Shown here piece after piece: positions 25,151 through 37,124 of a stretch of DNA of 64,000 nucleotides. The stretch is from Prosapia bicincta (taxonomy: Eukaryota > Arthropoda > Insecta > Hemiptera > Cercopidae), in contig JBAIZL010000001.1 of assembly GCA_036971475.1 (NCBI GenBank), forward strand, positions 144,134,692-144,198,691, given 5' to 3'. Under the pieces are notes generated by a model. That model did no database searches, was not told the DNA's origin, and saw only the letters and a program-made list of their open reading frames with translations. The stretch's first letter is position 1. Each line of letters opens with the position of its first letter. The position numbers were made by a program, and so were the translations under genes.

Positions 25151-26736
25151 GTGGAAAAAGATAAGCTATAATAAAGCGTATCTGAAATAGGATAGATCCT
25201 TAACCCCATAGGTTACGTACCTTCATGAATCCAACCTCAAGCTTCTTACTTCTACCTCGAACTCCTCCTTCAACCTGACACTGTTATTGTGACTAGCGTC
25301 AGTCGCGAGTAACAGGACTGGGCACTATGTGTCGTGCAATAAAGTCATGCAAGATTCTTTTTACCTTATCCTAAGACCTCGACTGGTGACAAGCCAGCCT
25401 CTGGAACGAGAAAAACTCTTTCCAAACACTACATTTTCATCCGCTCTTCCAGAACTACTCGGGATCAGTAAAATCTTCCGAACTCCCATTTTTACCTACA
25501 TCAAAACTCCGTCTGATTAGTTCGTTCCAAAAATAATTTATCCAGTTTCGGGTGGCCTAACCTATGAGCCGGACACTTCGACCTGGTAATTGGTCCTAGG
25601 TGGGGATGAACTCATTCCATGAGACCATGAGGAATAATTTAATTACAATGGGAAAAGGATTAAAAGGTAATAAATCGAAATAATAAAACGCAAAATGAAA
25701 GAACAAATAAATGATAATGATTTATTCACTTGACATTATTGGCCCCAAGTCTGTCGTAAACACGTTTTCACATCCTTTTTAACTGTCAATGTATTTCTCT
25801 AATAAAATTTCCAACTATTTTCTCTTAGTTTGGAGAATATTTTTTATTAACTGATTATTTCTCTCTGATTTTTTTAATTATAATTTTTTTTAATATGCTA
25901 TCTTTTCATATTATGTACATATCGAAGCATATTTTGTTCCAAACCCTCTTCAGAAAGTGTACAAAATCTTTAGTACTTGTTTCAGAAACTTTTAAAATTG
26001 TATTCTTCGTTATTTAAAATGTCATTTTGAATTGCTCTATTCATCTACTAACTGACTATCTGGTGGTATATAGGCCTATCTGTTTAGTTTTGCAGTTTAA
26101 AATTAACACTTCAAAAACATTTAAAAAACTGTCGATTTGTGAATGGAGGTCTATTTATATATTTACAATGTTTTGTAATACTTTAGAAACTATCTTGTTC
26201 CATTTGTCTTTAGACGTCTGTACATAATAAATGAAAATGTTTTTGCGTAAAGATTTTAGTGCAAGGGTTAATGACTTTCTAAATGTGTAATATACTAGTA
26301 TTTATATTCACACAATGCTGCCACTTACTGTGTTACTTATAAGTATAAGGAAACTTTTATAAAACTTGTTATATTGTTGCCTGAGTTGGTCTATTATCTT
26401 CGGTTTAGTGTTATGTTGATCTTGAGATATTCTAGTGTAGTCTGCTGCTTACTCCTGAAGCTCGTATTACTATCGGGGAACGGGAACCTAATGTAACCTA
26501 ACTGGGAACGAGCGTGTATATTTATTGAAAATGGACATTGACATCCTTCAACATTGAAGGACCCCATTAGCGACACACTGCCTGGAAAAATCGGCTCAAT
26601 GTTTAAATTAGACTGAAAACTGTTTTGAGGGTTTCAATTTTCTACCCTTTATCTGGCTATACATATGACTTCTACACAAATCCGAGGAAAAATCCTACCT
26701 ACCTTAAAGAACATACTAGTGCATTTTACTATTATT

Positions 26737-27705
26737 AATTTCACAATATTTATTGAATATGTTTTCTTTCAGCCTTACGTAAGGGGATTAATTTTAACTT
26801 AGTAGAGGAAGATACAATAGCTTCCGCCTTGACATATTTCTGGAAATAAATTGTGTGTGTGTCTCGACTTAACTCCACGTCTAAGAATCCTTGTAACACA
26901 GTTAAGCGTAATTATTAGTCTGGAGTTGTCAACCCAATTTCACTTAATTACAACTATACATGAGCAAGATTAAATAGTGCTTTATTCATGTATTACCTTT
27001 GTGATAAAGTCATTTGAAGTAAAACAGAGACGTCAAGATCGATTTGAAAGTAGGCATGTGTCTGCAGCATAAAACCATTTAGAAGAAATATAATGTAAAG
27101 GAGTTTTGTTACGTTAAAGAGTGTTATTTGTTTCAAAGAAAAATACAAATTGATATTGAGAGTGTAACAATAAAGAACGTCTTATATTAGTTAAAAATTA
27201 TTAATTTAAAATTAATTAATTAAATTTAAATTTAATTAATTAATTAATTAATTAAATACTATTTTTAATTTCACAATATTTATTCAATAAGTTTTCTTTC
27301 AGCCTTACGTAAGTATATTAATTTTAACTAAGTAGAGGAAGATCCAATAGCTTCAGCCTTGACATATTTCTGGAAATAAATTCCACATATAATGATCCTT
27401 GTAACATAGTTTAGTGCAATTATTAGTCTGGAGTACTCAACTCAATTCCACTTTAATACAACTATACAGTTAACGTGATAGATTAAATAATGCTCTATTC
27501 GTGCAATACCTTTGTGTTATAGTCAAAATGAGTAAAACAGAGGCGTATAGATTGATTACAAGCTAGGCATGTGTGTGCCAAATAATACCATTTAGAAAAA
27601 ATATAATTCATTAGGGGTATCATTACACTAAACCGTGTTATTTGTTCCAAAGAGATATAAAAATTGATATTGAAAGTAAACCATTAAAGAAAATCTTACA
27701 GTCAT
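26737..27705 (+). repeat. Tandem direct duplication inside right arm, period ~530 bp
   Basis: AATTTCACAATATTTATT starts at 26737 and again at 27267, followed in both by TTTTCTTTCAGCCTTACGTAAG, GTAGAGGAAGAT, TTGACATATTTCTGG and AGTCTGGAG. A (TTAA)n/(TAAT)n stretch at about 27195-27256 separates them. The left arm carries one copy (about 11880-12290). Confidence 0.8.
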
Positions 27706-29563
27706 TACAAATGTACGCAAAACCCGATATTATTCTCATTCCTATCAATAATAAAAAGATCGGTTCATAATTTTGGAGACAGAATACCTAACTTATAAAC
27801 TGTGCCTTGATGTGGTAGCACTAATTTGTATAAGGGGGCTGTTTTATGGTACCTTCAGGGAGTAGGCTGAGGTCCCAAATTCTCATCAATATAAAATTGA
27901 ACATTTAAATATAGCAGTAAAGCAAGCTCATACATGGTGTCCCATACCTCCATAGTTCAACTCTGGTCCATAATCCTAATTTTACTTATGTAATATGACT
28001 TCACAATGATCTTATACGAATCGATCGACTGACGCTCTTGCCTGCTTTCAATCACAGCTCTACCAACACAACGGGAATGTGACTCAAAGGGAAGACGGGT
28101 AAATACATCGGAAAGCATAAAATGATCTTCTGATTTGAAGCTGGGAAAAATTATATCTTAATTATTTACCTCATATATAGAATTCATCTAAACCTGTGGG
28201 TCAATTGCCATTAATGAAATGATTAATTATGTCTACACACCTTAACACAAATAAAATGACCAACCTTATTTAAATTGAAATCTTGGAGTAATTTAAAAAA
28301 TTCTTTACATTTTACAAAGTTTTAAATTTTACAATTAATATACAAATGTAAAAAGTGATTTGTCATTTAAAAATATATAATTAGTGTTTTGACTATTTAA
28401 TGCAAATAAATTACACATAATTCGTATTTGTATATGAGATTTATTTCTACATTTTACTCTGTAAATAGAACCTGACGAAATTAGGCTTGTTTAATTGGGT
28501 TGGTGATCTTATTTCATTGCATGTCTGTAACATAATCAATGTCCAAACATAGCTAGATTCACTCATTCGTTACTCGCGTAGTAATCAAACTCGCGTAGTA
28601 CTATAAACTTGTTATATTAACAGAAGATTCGGAGATTTTACTGAGATTTTTATTTTAATCTTCAGTAATAACGATTTTTGTTAACCACGTAAAATATCAA
28701 CGTATCCATGTCACTACAGATGGTAAAATGGCTACTTTTTGCCGCAGTGACTTTCTAATAAATAATAAGCACTTTTTGAAACGAAAACATGCATACTTTA
28801 AACAAATTCAAGGAATAACGATAGTTGTGCCATACTTTGCCCGTCTTTGGGTTGTAAACAAAGACATAACCCCACTTTAGTTGGCAATAGTTTCGCCGTT
28901 CGAATAACATGCTTTTATACTTTTAGATGAAAACAACATTTAAGGAGACCTATTTTCATTTACAGTTACAGAATAATTTTATTTCTTTTTATTCTCGTCC
29001 TGATTTGTGTTAAGCATTAGTTGTGTAATGCATTCGCGTTTCATAACTGTCAAGGCTGAGTTGCTGAAAAGACTGTTAAAGGAGCCTTTAATTTCTTTGA
29101 TATTATTCCTTTTTTTTGGACAAAACTTTCTAATATTCTCTTAGTAAGTATAAACCGTCAAGGTAATGAGCAAAAAAATAGTTATTAATGTAACGAAATA
29201 AAATAAATAATATTTCTCAGACGGTTTGAACTGGCCAGGGACGAAAAGATAATTGTTTATTTTATAGAACCGACATGTAGATACTGCCTAAATGAGACTT
29301 CACTGGCAGTGCGTTTGGTAATTACCTAAACTCTAATGCCACAGTATTTTTATCTCTAACGTTTTACAAAATTATTAATTATTATATATCAGGAAATCGA
29401 CAAAACAGAACACTATTATCAAAGCAAAATCTTTCCAAGGCAGACAGAACATCCTAAACTTTGCTGCATTATTTACTAGCTTTCCTTTTTTTATCAAGTA
29501 ATCCTTTGTTTATCAAGAGTTAGTGAAATACTGAATATATTGGTATAACGATGATGATAAATA

Positions 29564-30396
29564 CAGTAAACTCCCGATTATCAGTGGAATAGGGTGGCCC
29601 GGCAACGCCGGATAACGAATTCCCCGGATAATCCGCTATGAACAAAGAATACGCAAAACGATCGATAATCGATTATTATACCATAAGTTACACAAATAAT
29701 GCCCCCGGTTAATGCAATTCACAAATAATCTTCAAAGGACAAAATAAATACAGAAAATAATTTAAAATGTCGATGTATTATAACATGTACATTTATATGT
29801 CTAACTATTCACAATACGTACATAAGTATATTTCAAAAGTAAGTATGTATGTACAAATTAAATTTTCTTTACAAATTATACAAAAAAATCTGTCACTTTC
29901 GTTTGTTTTTTTTGTGAGCATTGATGTAGCTTTAATGTGAGATCTAACCATTTTGCCGCATAGTGTTTACTTGTGTCACAAAGCCATAAAGATCGATAAT
30001 GTATATGACAGACATAGATAATCCATATGTCACGTCCTAGACTATTTATAGCCGAGATTAGCTGACATTTGTTTACAATCTTATGATATGCATTAGGTTT
30101 TCGGGCGCCCAAGCATTTTGTCATTGTCTCTTATATACAGTAGTCTGCTCGCCCTTTTATTTCGCTGGCCAGCGTCGGGATGCTTCCCTTTCAATGTAAA
30201 AATTAGTACGTACATATCTATTCCCCTCTTCTTAACTTCTATTAGGCCTAATATGTATTTACGCCGTAGTTCACCGTTTGGAAGTTTAAACACATGAATC
30301 TGTTTGGAATAAAAACTGGACATATGTAAAACAATGGCAGACCCCGAATAATCCGCAAACCGGTTAAACCGCCCACGGATAATCGGTAGTTTACTG
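29564..30396 (-). mobile_element. pogo/Tigger-like (Tc1/mariner superfamily) deleted element
   Basis: The ends are inverted repeats of at least 19 bp with one mismatch: CAGTAAACTCCCGATTATC at the left and the complement of CAGTAAACTACCGATTATC at the right. Both are flanked by TA (29562-29563 and 30397-30398), the standard target duplication. Subterminal GGATAATCCG motifs repeat inside. At 833 bp it is far shorter than an autonomous pogo-like element. Orientation is taken from the transposase tail on the minus strand. Confidence 0.8.
29876..30124 (-). pseudogene. C-terminal remnant of a pogo-like transposase
   Basis: An 82-codon minus-strand frame inside the element. The last ~40 residues are the convincing part, ending KKQTKVTDFFV before the stop. 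QTKVTDFF fits a PCNA-interacting (PIP-box) pattern, and Tigger/pogo/CENP-B-type proteins commonly end in a related -T-DFF tail. The N-terminal part of the frame may be chance, and the catalytic core is deleted. An adjacent frame reaching into the terminal repeat (30093-30401) is not considered coding. Confidence 0.45.
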
Positions 30397-30718
30397 TACA
30401 AAGAAACCTTCGATGTTTTAGTTGTTATTCTGTTAACTTTGTTATTATTTGTGCGTTAGTATAAGGTAATAAAGTATGGATAATCTGAAACGAACAATCT
30501 TTTAAATACTTTAGTTATTTCTCAACTATAAAATTAGGTTTCCATTCTTTTCTTTTTGTTGATTGTTCTATAAAATGCATTATTATGTAGAATTAAATAT
30601 GAAGGTTTTTTCGAACATTAATGTTATAATCTTTATTATATTTTGAGGACTACTTTATAACCAGGATTATTGCTATATAACACACAAAACATTAGGGTTG
30701 GATTGAATGATCCACACA

Positions 30719-30875
30719 ATTTGCATTTACACTATTCACACCATTCTCAATAAAAAAAATCATATTAACTGATATCTTGATAAAGGTAACAAATCAGTTG
30801 CCGAAACGTCGCACTAAAAGAATAAACATATTTGTAGAATATGCATTTATATGATTCACTTCATTCATAAATTAC
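30719..30875 (+). other. Hammerhead-ribozyme-like core between short direct repeats (Penelope/retrozyme-like)
   Basis: CTTGATAAAG (30776-30785) is followed by a stem GGTAAC (30785-30790) / GTTGCC (30797-30802) with loop AAATCA and then GAAACGTCG. This has the order of a hammerhead core (CUGAnGA, stem II, GAAA), with the first box degenerate. Related direct repeats flank it (about 30719-30755 and 30838-30875, both with TGCATTTA..ATTCAC..CATTC). Such arrangements are known from Penelope-like elements and retrozymes. No protein-coding part is present. Confidence 0.35.
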
Positions 30876-32299
30876 AACAATCTTGATACTTGATAGCTTT
30901 GATAAAAGCCAATTACACTTTCTTAGTAATGTACTTTTTATTAAATAACGTATATAAACTATATAATTATTTGAACAAAATGACTGGATACTCAATTTCA
31001 AGTATTTTGTGCATGTTCTATGAAACATAATTTACTGGTATTTTAGACATTTATTTTTAGAAGAGTTACAACATCCCTGAAGTGCTTTCCAGTGTTGTCC
31101 TTCACTAAATGAAGCCCAAGAGTACGTATCAGTTATTTGTAGCTAATAAAGTGAGTTTTTTATTGAATTATTTCCATTATAGTTTTCTTATTGTTTAAAG
31201 TGTTACGGAAAATCCTATTAAATGATATATCTCTACGCTCTACAATTATTTCTATCCTCCAGTGATCCATTAGTCATTTTTATACAACTATACGGGTCAA
31301 CATATTTAACAATTCCTCAAATAAAAGTCACTGTCTAGATTTAACGAATCTCCGACTAGCGACTATATTTCTTATTTTACTTCAAACTAATATGTATTAG
31401 GATATGGTGAACTTAAATCAATCTCTACTCGTAAATTCGTAAACGTTTAAAAATTACCTTTGTCTTCAGATTTTACTAGGATAATTCAAAGAGAGCATTT
31501 GTTTATGAAGACAGGTTATGTTTAGGAAATGATAAATGATTTGAATAGACATGCGATGTCCTAGGTGCTTTTGCTTCGCTACAGACAAATTTGGCTACTT
31601 CAAACTTTTACGCGATGTTCCTTCCCAAACAGTACTCGAGAAAGTTGTAAAAATAATGTTAATAAGTGGAGCTGTTCTGAAGCCACACAACGTACAAAGC
31701 ACAAAAATGACTTTGAAAAACAGAATTTTGAACTGTTCATAATTAATTTGCTAACTATAGATGAGTTACGTATTATTCGCAAAACATTTGTATAGGTATT
31801 TCATTTTCATATATTAGATTGTATTTGATTTCACAAATTTTAGGGAGACTAAATGTAAATCTATTATTATAATTGCTTATTATTGAGAATGAAATGAGCA
31901 ATATAAATACATAATGTGTGCGTCATTCAATTAAAACCTAATTAATTACTTGTAATTTTTTGTAAACCAGACCTCATGATAGAAGAAAGAATAAGACATT
32001 GAAGTTTTTTATAACACCTTCGTATATCTTTCTAGATAATAAAACTGTAATTGAATAATCAACAAGAAAAAAAATATTTTATAGTTAAAGAAACTTTAGA
32101 TTATTTACAAAGTTTTCAGTTTGTAATAATCCAAAGTGTATTACTTTATGCTAAAAATGCAGATATGATAACAAAGTTGTCTAAAGGACCAGAAAAAATA
32201 CTCAGGTTTTTGGCAATGCTCATCATGTTTGCAATATATTTATTACTGTTTTACTTTAATAATTAATGACTAGCGTTAATGAATAATAATTAAGATAGT

Positions 32300-32455
32300 G
32301 TTACGTTATGGTTAAAGAATTTTACAAAATGAATACTTGGTTAAAGTATCCTCCTAAAACAATGGACAAGGTGCGTTTTTTATGAGACTCCTTAGAACCA
32401 AGTGTTCAATATGTAAAATTCTTCAACAATAGAGTGGCATTATGCATGCACTAAT
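32300..32455. repeat. Local palindrome at edge of segment copy A
   Basis: TTATGGTTAAAGAATTTTACAAAATGAATACTTGG (32307 onward, given here by its ends) is answered in reverse complement by CCTTAGAACCAAGTG...GTAAAATTCTTCAACAATAG up to about 32440. Both halves match the same left-arm stretch (6825-6885) in opposite orientations, so two head-to-head pieces of that segment meet here. Confidence 0.7.
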
Positions 32456-33575
32456 TTTGAACCGAATTTAGAAAGCTTCGTTTGGTTGTCTAAATATGAC
32501 AAGACATGTGTAGCTGTCTGGAACATTGGTGTTAGAGAATTAAAGCTTCCTTTAGATAAAATATCTCATTTCGGACTAAAGAGATCTGGTTTCAGTTAGT
32601 TGGCGATGACATGTAGTTGGAATTAATTACCCTTTCAATAGGATCCACCCCTTAAATTCCTCCGTATACCCGACTCCCTTGATAATTATAGTGGTGCCAA
32701 ATTAATAGAGACCAACCGTGACATCAAATTTACCTCTAAAGAAAGGCCTTATAGAATTTTATAAACCAGTTCAGCTGCAAGAGAAATATTTCGGGTATGT
32801 TTTTTCTCTTGTAGAAATGCAGTTATCCAAAGCCCTTACCTGAAAATATAGGTATTTCACAAAATGATCACCCTGAAGCTAATTTACTTAAATCTGTACA
32901 TCCAAAACAAATTATTATCCGTCTTAAACATCGCCTTAAGTGATATTTATTTTAAAACATCTATTACAGAACTATATTCAAAATGGTCGTACTGAATGTC
33001 CTATCGTAATTAGTAACATCTCCAGTTAGATTAGATAATATTTCCATTTATACATTAAAGTTATATTTTATACCCTGTTATAGCGTATTATATTATTAAT
33101 TTTTTCTTTTCAGAAAATTCAAATTATGTTTACAATGCCAGCTAGTCACGGCTTCCAAATCGGGTCTAAGTAATGCTTTTGTATTACTATAGTTAAATAT
33201 TTAATACTTGAATCAGATAATATAGTTGGGAAATTGAATTGTATTTATTTTATACTTGTCAAACAGAACATTTCTTAGCTATATAGGATTATATAATACT
33301 AATCAGGTGTGCAAGATAACACAGAGCATAAACACCCGAATAAAACACCACATCACGATGTGTTTTAGTAGTGAGGTTAGGTTTGTACGACAAATATAAA
33401 TGTAAAATGTCCTAACATATCTTTGTAGAAAAACTTAAAATCGTGTTTTCAATGTGTAGAATTTTTTTAAAATTTACTTTAATTTAATAATTTTTTGTTG
33501 ACGAAGGTTTTGTCAATTCCTACCTACTATTATCCCTTTATAATAAATGAATTGGCTACCTTAAGGTTCTTCAAT
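32385..33575 (-). repeat. Outer-arm segment, copy A
   Basis: Direct repeat of 39437-40712. The half that extends beyond the arm (33121-33330 against 40256-40465) is nearly identical, with long matching runs around GCCAGCTAGTCACGGCTTCC and TAGCTATATAGGATTATAT. The other half is the reverse complement of left-arm 6140-6900. No coding frame. Confidence 0.88.
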
Positions 33576-34472
33576 TTTAAATATCCGGACAAATATAAAT
33601 GTAGAATATCCTAACTTTTAAACCATTTCCTAACTTCTATTATAAGAAAGGTTTTATAATATTTTAAAAACAGTTAGATTCATTAGAAATATCTCGGGTA
33701 CAATATTTTTGTATCATACTGTTATCTAAAGCACTTACATACGTATCTCACCTATGTTTTACCTTTTTTAACTTTTTGTAATTTTATGAAATCGTTTTTG
33801 TATTTTAATTAGGAGTAGGTGAATTAATGAATGTGAATGGCAGAATTAAGACCTATTAACAATTCACCGATTTTTTATCAGTCATGTTTAATATATCTCG
33901 ACAAAAACGAATAATACATTTAGGGCTTATTTGTTCTCAATTTATAGCCATGCAATTGTATGCTTTTATATTAGTAATATTAGTATTATTTGTAAATTAG
34001 TAATATTTAAACTAGATAATTATAAAAAATATTCTACACCCTGGATTTATTAATTGTGTCTCTGTAGCTAACTTGACGCCTCATCTGTATAGACCTGGAG
34101 AACACTTTTTGGCTTGTTGTATACCCTGAATATTTATAACCATAGTAACGCTACACATAGGCTCCGTAACAGATGTTTGGGTTCTAACGAGTCATGTGTA
34201 ACTACATTCCAGGTACGTAGGCCTATTAAAAAAACTTATGCTAATGCTAATTATTACAACGAACGTAAAAAGCAGAAATCTCCTGTGAGGTACCACTGTA
34301 TATGTTGTTTTTTAATAATTTACTTAATAGGTTTTCGTTTGTAAAAATTGGGTGTTTCGATAGATTATCATGTTTTATTTTCTTTAGTATAAAATGTTTA
34401 CCATTTATGGTGATAGTATGATTTGAAAACGGTGAAATAAATATACGCTTTTAGTATTACTACAACATTTAA

Positions 34473-35386
34473 CACTTCAGTAGTCGCGTGTGGTCGCCTG
34501 GGACCCCAGACGTTTTGTTTTGTGTTTGTTTTTGTTTTGCGTCACTGCATGAGCTTGACAGTCTCAGTAGCTTCTCCCTCACTATTTCTGATTATGATAT
34601 TGTCGCGTCAACGTCCTTTGTCTTCAGCCAGTTGAGTTAGAAATGTTTGAACGAAAGGTTGCACTGCTTGCGCTACTGATTGTTTCAACAAGTTTTTTTT
34701 AGTTCTATATTTTATCCGGTGCAATGTCGGGACGTGATCGGAAATAGTTATAAGTATGTTTAGAACGTGATAAAAAACAATTAAGCATTTGGTTGGACGA
34801 AACTATAAGTGATAATGAGGAGATATTGGGACCTGATGATCCTGACGAAACAGAAGAGGACTACGTCGATGTGAATGTTTCCAGGAGCGATGAGCTGGAT
34901 GATGGTGATAAATATAGCGAGAATGATAATAACAACAACGAATGAGAGGAAACCTATTATAATAACAGACTATAATACCACGAAACTCTGCGTTGTTATA
35001 CTCGATAAGATGTGTCACCAATATGATGTAAGCCGGAATTCCATAAGATGGACTTGTTCCTTAGTAATCTATTATCTTGATACTATTCAATACTACTGAC
35101 CGAATAACTAAAGCATTTCGTCGTTTATAGAACGACTGTATGAATTTATTGCCCACCACGGAGGTTCAGGAGCAGGGACTCTGACTAGTAAGTTGAGAGA
35201 CTCTGCTAACAAATAATAACTGTAAAATTTCACCAAGTCATAGCAATACTTTGTTTGAAGATATTATTCTTATAAATGAAGAACCAGTTCCAATTATATT
35301 GGCGAGAAGACCGGAATACTGAGTGGGGTCAAAAAAGACCCCACGCGAGCACTCACGTCACGATAATAAGCGCGTGTACTGGAATG
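34473..35386 (+). mobile_element. piggyBac-like deleted element
   Basis: Flanked on both sides by TTAA (34469-34472 and 35387-35390). The ends are similar inverted repeats: CACTTCAGTAGTCGCG at the left, and at the right the complement of CATTCCAGTACACGCG. A perfect hairpin GTGGGGTC-AAAAAA-GACCCCAC lies at about 35323-35344, near the right end. At 914 bp it keeps only a 5' transposase remnant. TTAA plus these ends and the WLDE..ISDNEE peptide make the superfamily call. Confidence 0.8.
34724..34945 (+). pseudogene. N-terminal remnant of piggyBac-like transposase
   Basis: ATG at 34724 gives MSGRDRK, then two in-frame stops (34745, 34751). The same frame then reads on through IWLDETISDNEEILGPDD and an acidic Asp/Glu/Asn-rich stretch to TGA at 34943. 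Acidic N-termini with an LxxxEIxxxLxxxSDxE-type motif are usual in this transposase family. The DDD catalytic domain is absent; sequence after 34945 shows no long frame. Confidence 0.6.
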
Positions 35387-36185
35387 TTAATTCGGTACAA
35401 TGTTTACTTCGTCGAAATTACTAAGGTGACTCTAATTGAAGCGCATTCGACAATTGAAAATTATGCTTTCATTCGTTTTAAATGATGATTAAAACAGATA
35501 AGAAATATTTAAATTATTGTCAACTTATTTAATAGGTATGTATTATAAATTTATCTTGCATAAGTGCAAAATTCCGTTACTAAAGTATTTAAATAAACTA
35601 TAAATGAATAATAAATATATCCCTATTAGACTCTAAATTTGAAATCTGGATTTTATAACAATATTATTATTTACATATATATAAAATCGCCTATAAGAGT
35701 TTTACGTTCAACAGAACATGACTGATATAGCCTTAAAATGCTCCCGGTTCGAGTGAAACAGGGCAATTGAGCTTGACTACTTTTACAGAATACTTGACGA
35801 AACGCGGTTAGATCGCAATAAGGAAGGACTGAGAGCTGTAACCATGGCATCAAAAATAAACTTCAGTAGTCGACCGTGGTTTGGGGGAGTACAGTAGGGC
35901 TGTCAATATTCAGGCCATTAGTTTGGTTTTTAATTTTGACTGATACTATTTCTTATGTCGCTAACTCAGAATTTATAAGATTATGGAGTTGAGGTTGTTT
36001 GAAATTGACAAAGATATTCAATACTCATATCTAGACGAGAATTTGCGCCAAATAGATAAAACCTTTCCAAAGATTTTAGATGACAAAGCCTACATAAACT
36101 TATACTTATACTCATAATGCATTGGTTGCAGTGGGTATAACCATTCGGAGCCCCCGTATCCGTTATACATCTATGAACATACTAT

Positions 36186-36186
<1 letters not shown>

Positions 36187-36251
<65 letters not shown>
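36187..36251. repeat. Compound (CA)n(TA)n microsatellite
   Basis: CA units 36187-36218 followed by TA units to 36251. Confidence 0.95.
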
Positions 36252-36255
<4 letters not shown>

Positions 36256-36676
36256 CACATAGAGGGCCAAACTACATCATGAAAAGTAAGACAATGTAAT
36301 AATAAGTTGCATGCAATATGTTCATCTAGAATGTATTGTTTCGTAATATATCATGAGCAGAAGAAAAATACCGCAAGAACAGTGTTCCTTTTGTTCCACT
36401 TAGAATGTTAGTTCTTCCATATCGAAATGAAAAGATCAATTCTGGATAAAGCCGGGCGGAAAATTATAGAATTATTACATGTTTTAAAAATGTAAATTAG
36501 GGATTATTTACAATGTATTTCTTGATTATTTTGATCAAGTTAGCTCTGATAATACTACAATAGAAGGTTTTTTGTTAAAACTTGAAGACAACGTGTTCCT
36601 GTTGCCCTGAGGACTGGACCCCGTCTTCAATGTTTATAACAAAAGAGATATCGTTTTCCTTTTGCCTCGAAAACAG

Positions 36677-36866
36677 CTTCTAACTTCAAAGTTTACAAAG
36701 TGAAACATGCTGAGTATTTTTTGGTTACAATACACAATATGACATCATTGTTTGTTCCTTTAGCTAATGCTTTCTAACTTCAAAGTTTACAAAGTGAAAC
36801 ATGCTGAGTATTTTTTTGTTACAATACACAACATGGCATCATTGTTTGTTCCTTTAGTTAATGTAG
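36677..36866 (+). repeat. 95 bp tandem duplication, two copies
   Basis: TTCTAACTTCAAAGTTTACA begins at 36677 and 36772. The copies differ at a handful of bases (ACACAATATGACATC versus ACACAACATGGCATC). Confidence 0.95.
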
Positions 36867-37124
36867 AATTTGGCTTTGTGAAAGTAAATTCTAGTTTCTA
36901 AAACTTTTTTACGACCATTTTATATTGTCCACTATATATTTCTGTGTTTTTGCGTTATCACACATTTAACAAGTCTAGACACTATGTCTAGCTGTTACAC
37001 ATGGGGGATGATGACTTAGTGCTTCTTATTACTTGACATACTAGATTATTATTTCACAGAGTGGAGGGATGATTTCTATATTAAATAACTTTCTAAACAG
37101 ATACTGTTTTTTCATCTATTTCTA

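Larger units (their letters stand above)
20729..29345 (-). repeat. Right arm, inner part, of giant inverted repeat
   Basis: Reverse complement of left-arm sequence from 15956 back to about 9340, collinear apart from insertions at 21887-22873 and about 23835-25150 and a local duplication at 26737-27705. Clear landmarks include 21540-21610 (left 15060-15130), 25570-25640 (left 13430-13500) and 28815-28870 (left 9820-9875). Homology stops abruptly near 29345 and resumes at 37125. Confidence 0.88.
29346..37124. other. ~7.8 kb block interrupting the right arm
   Basis: The left arm has no counterpart of this size: homology to 29345 ends at left ~9340 and homology to 37125 begins at left ~8580. It holds a pogo-like element, a hammerhead-like motif, an extra copy of the outer arm segment, a piggyBac-like element, a CA/TA microsatellite and a 95 bp tandem duplication. 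The stretches 30399-30718, 30876-32299, 33576-34468 and 35391-36185 hold nothing identifiable. Confidence 0.6.

Noticed and set aside
31551..31795. Overlapping frames on both strands of 60-76 codons
   Set aside because: Mutually overlapping frames without motifs, consistent with chance.
35983..36117. 44-codon frame MELRLFEIDKDIQYSYLDEN...
   Set aside because: Protein-like charge pattern but very short, no homologue recognised, no clear splice sites; left uncalled.
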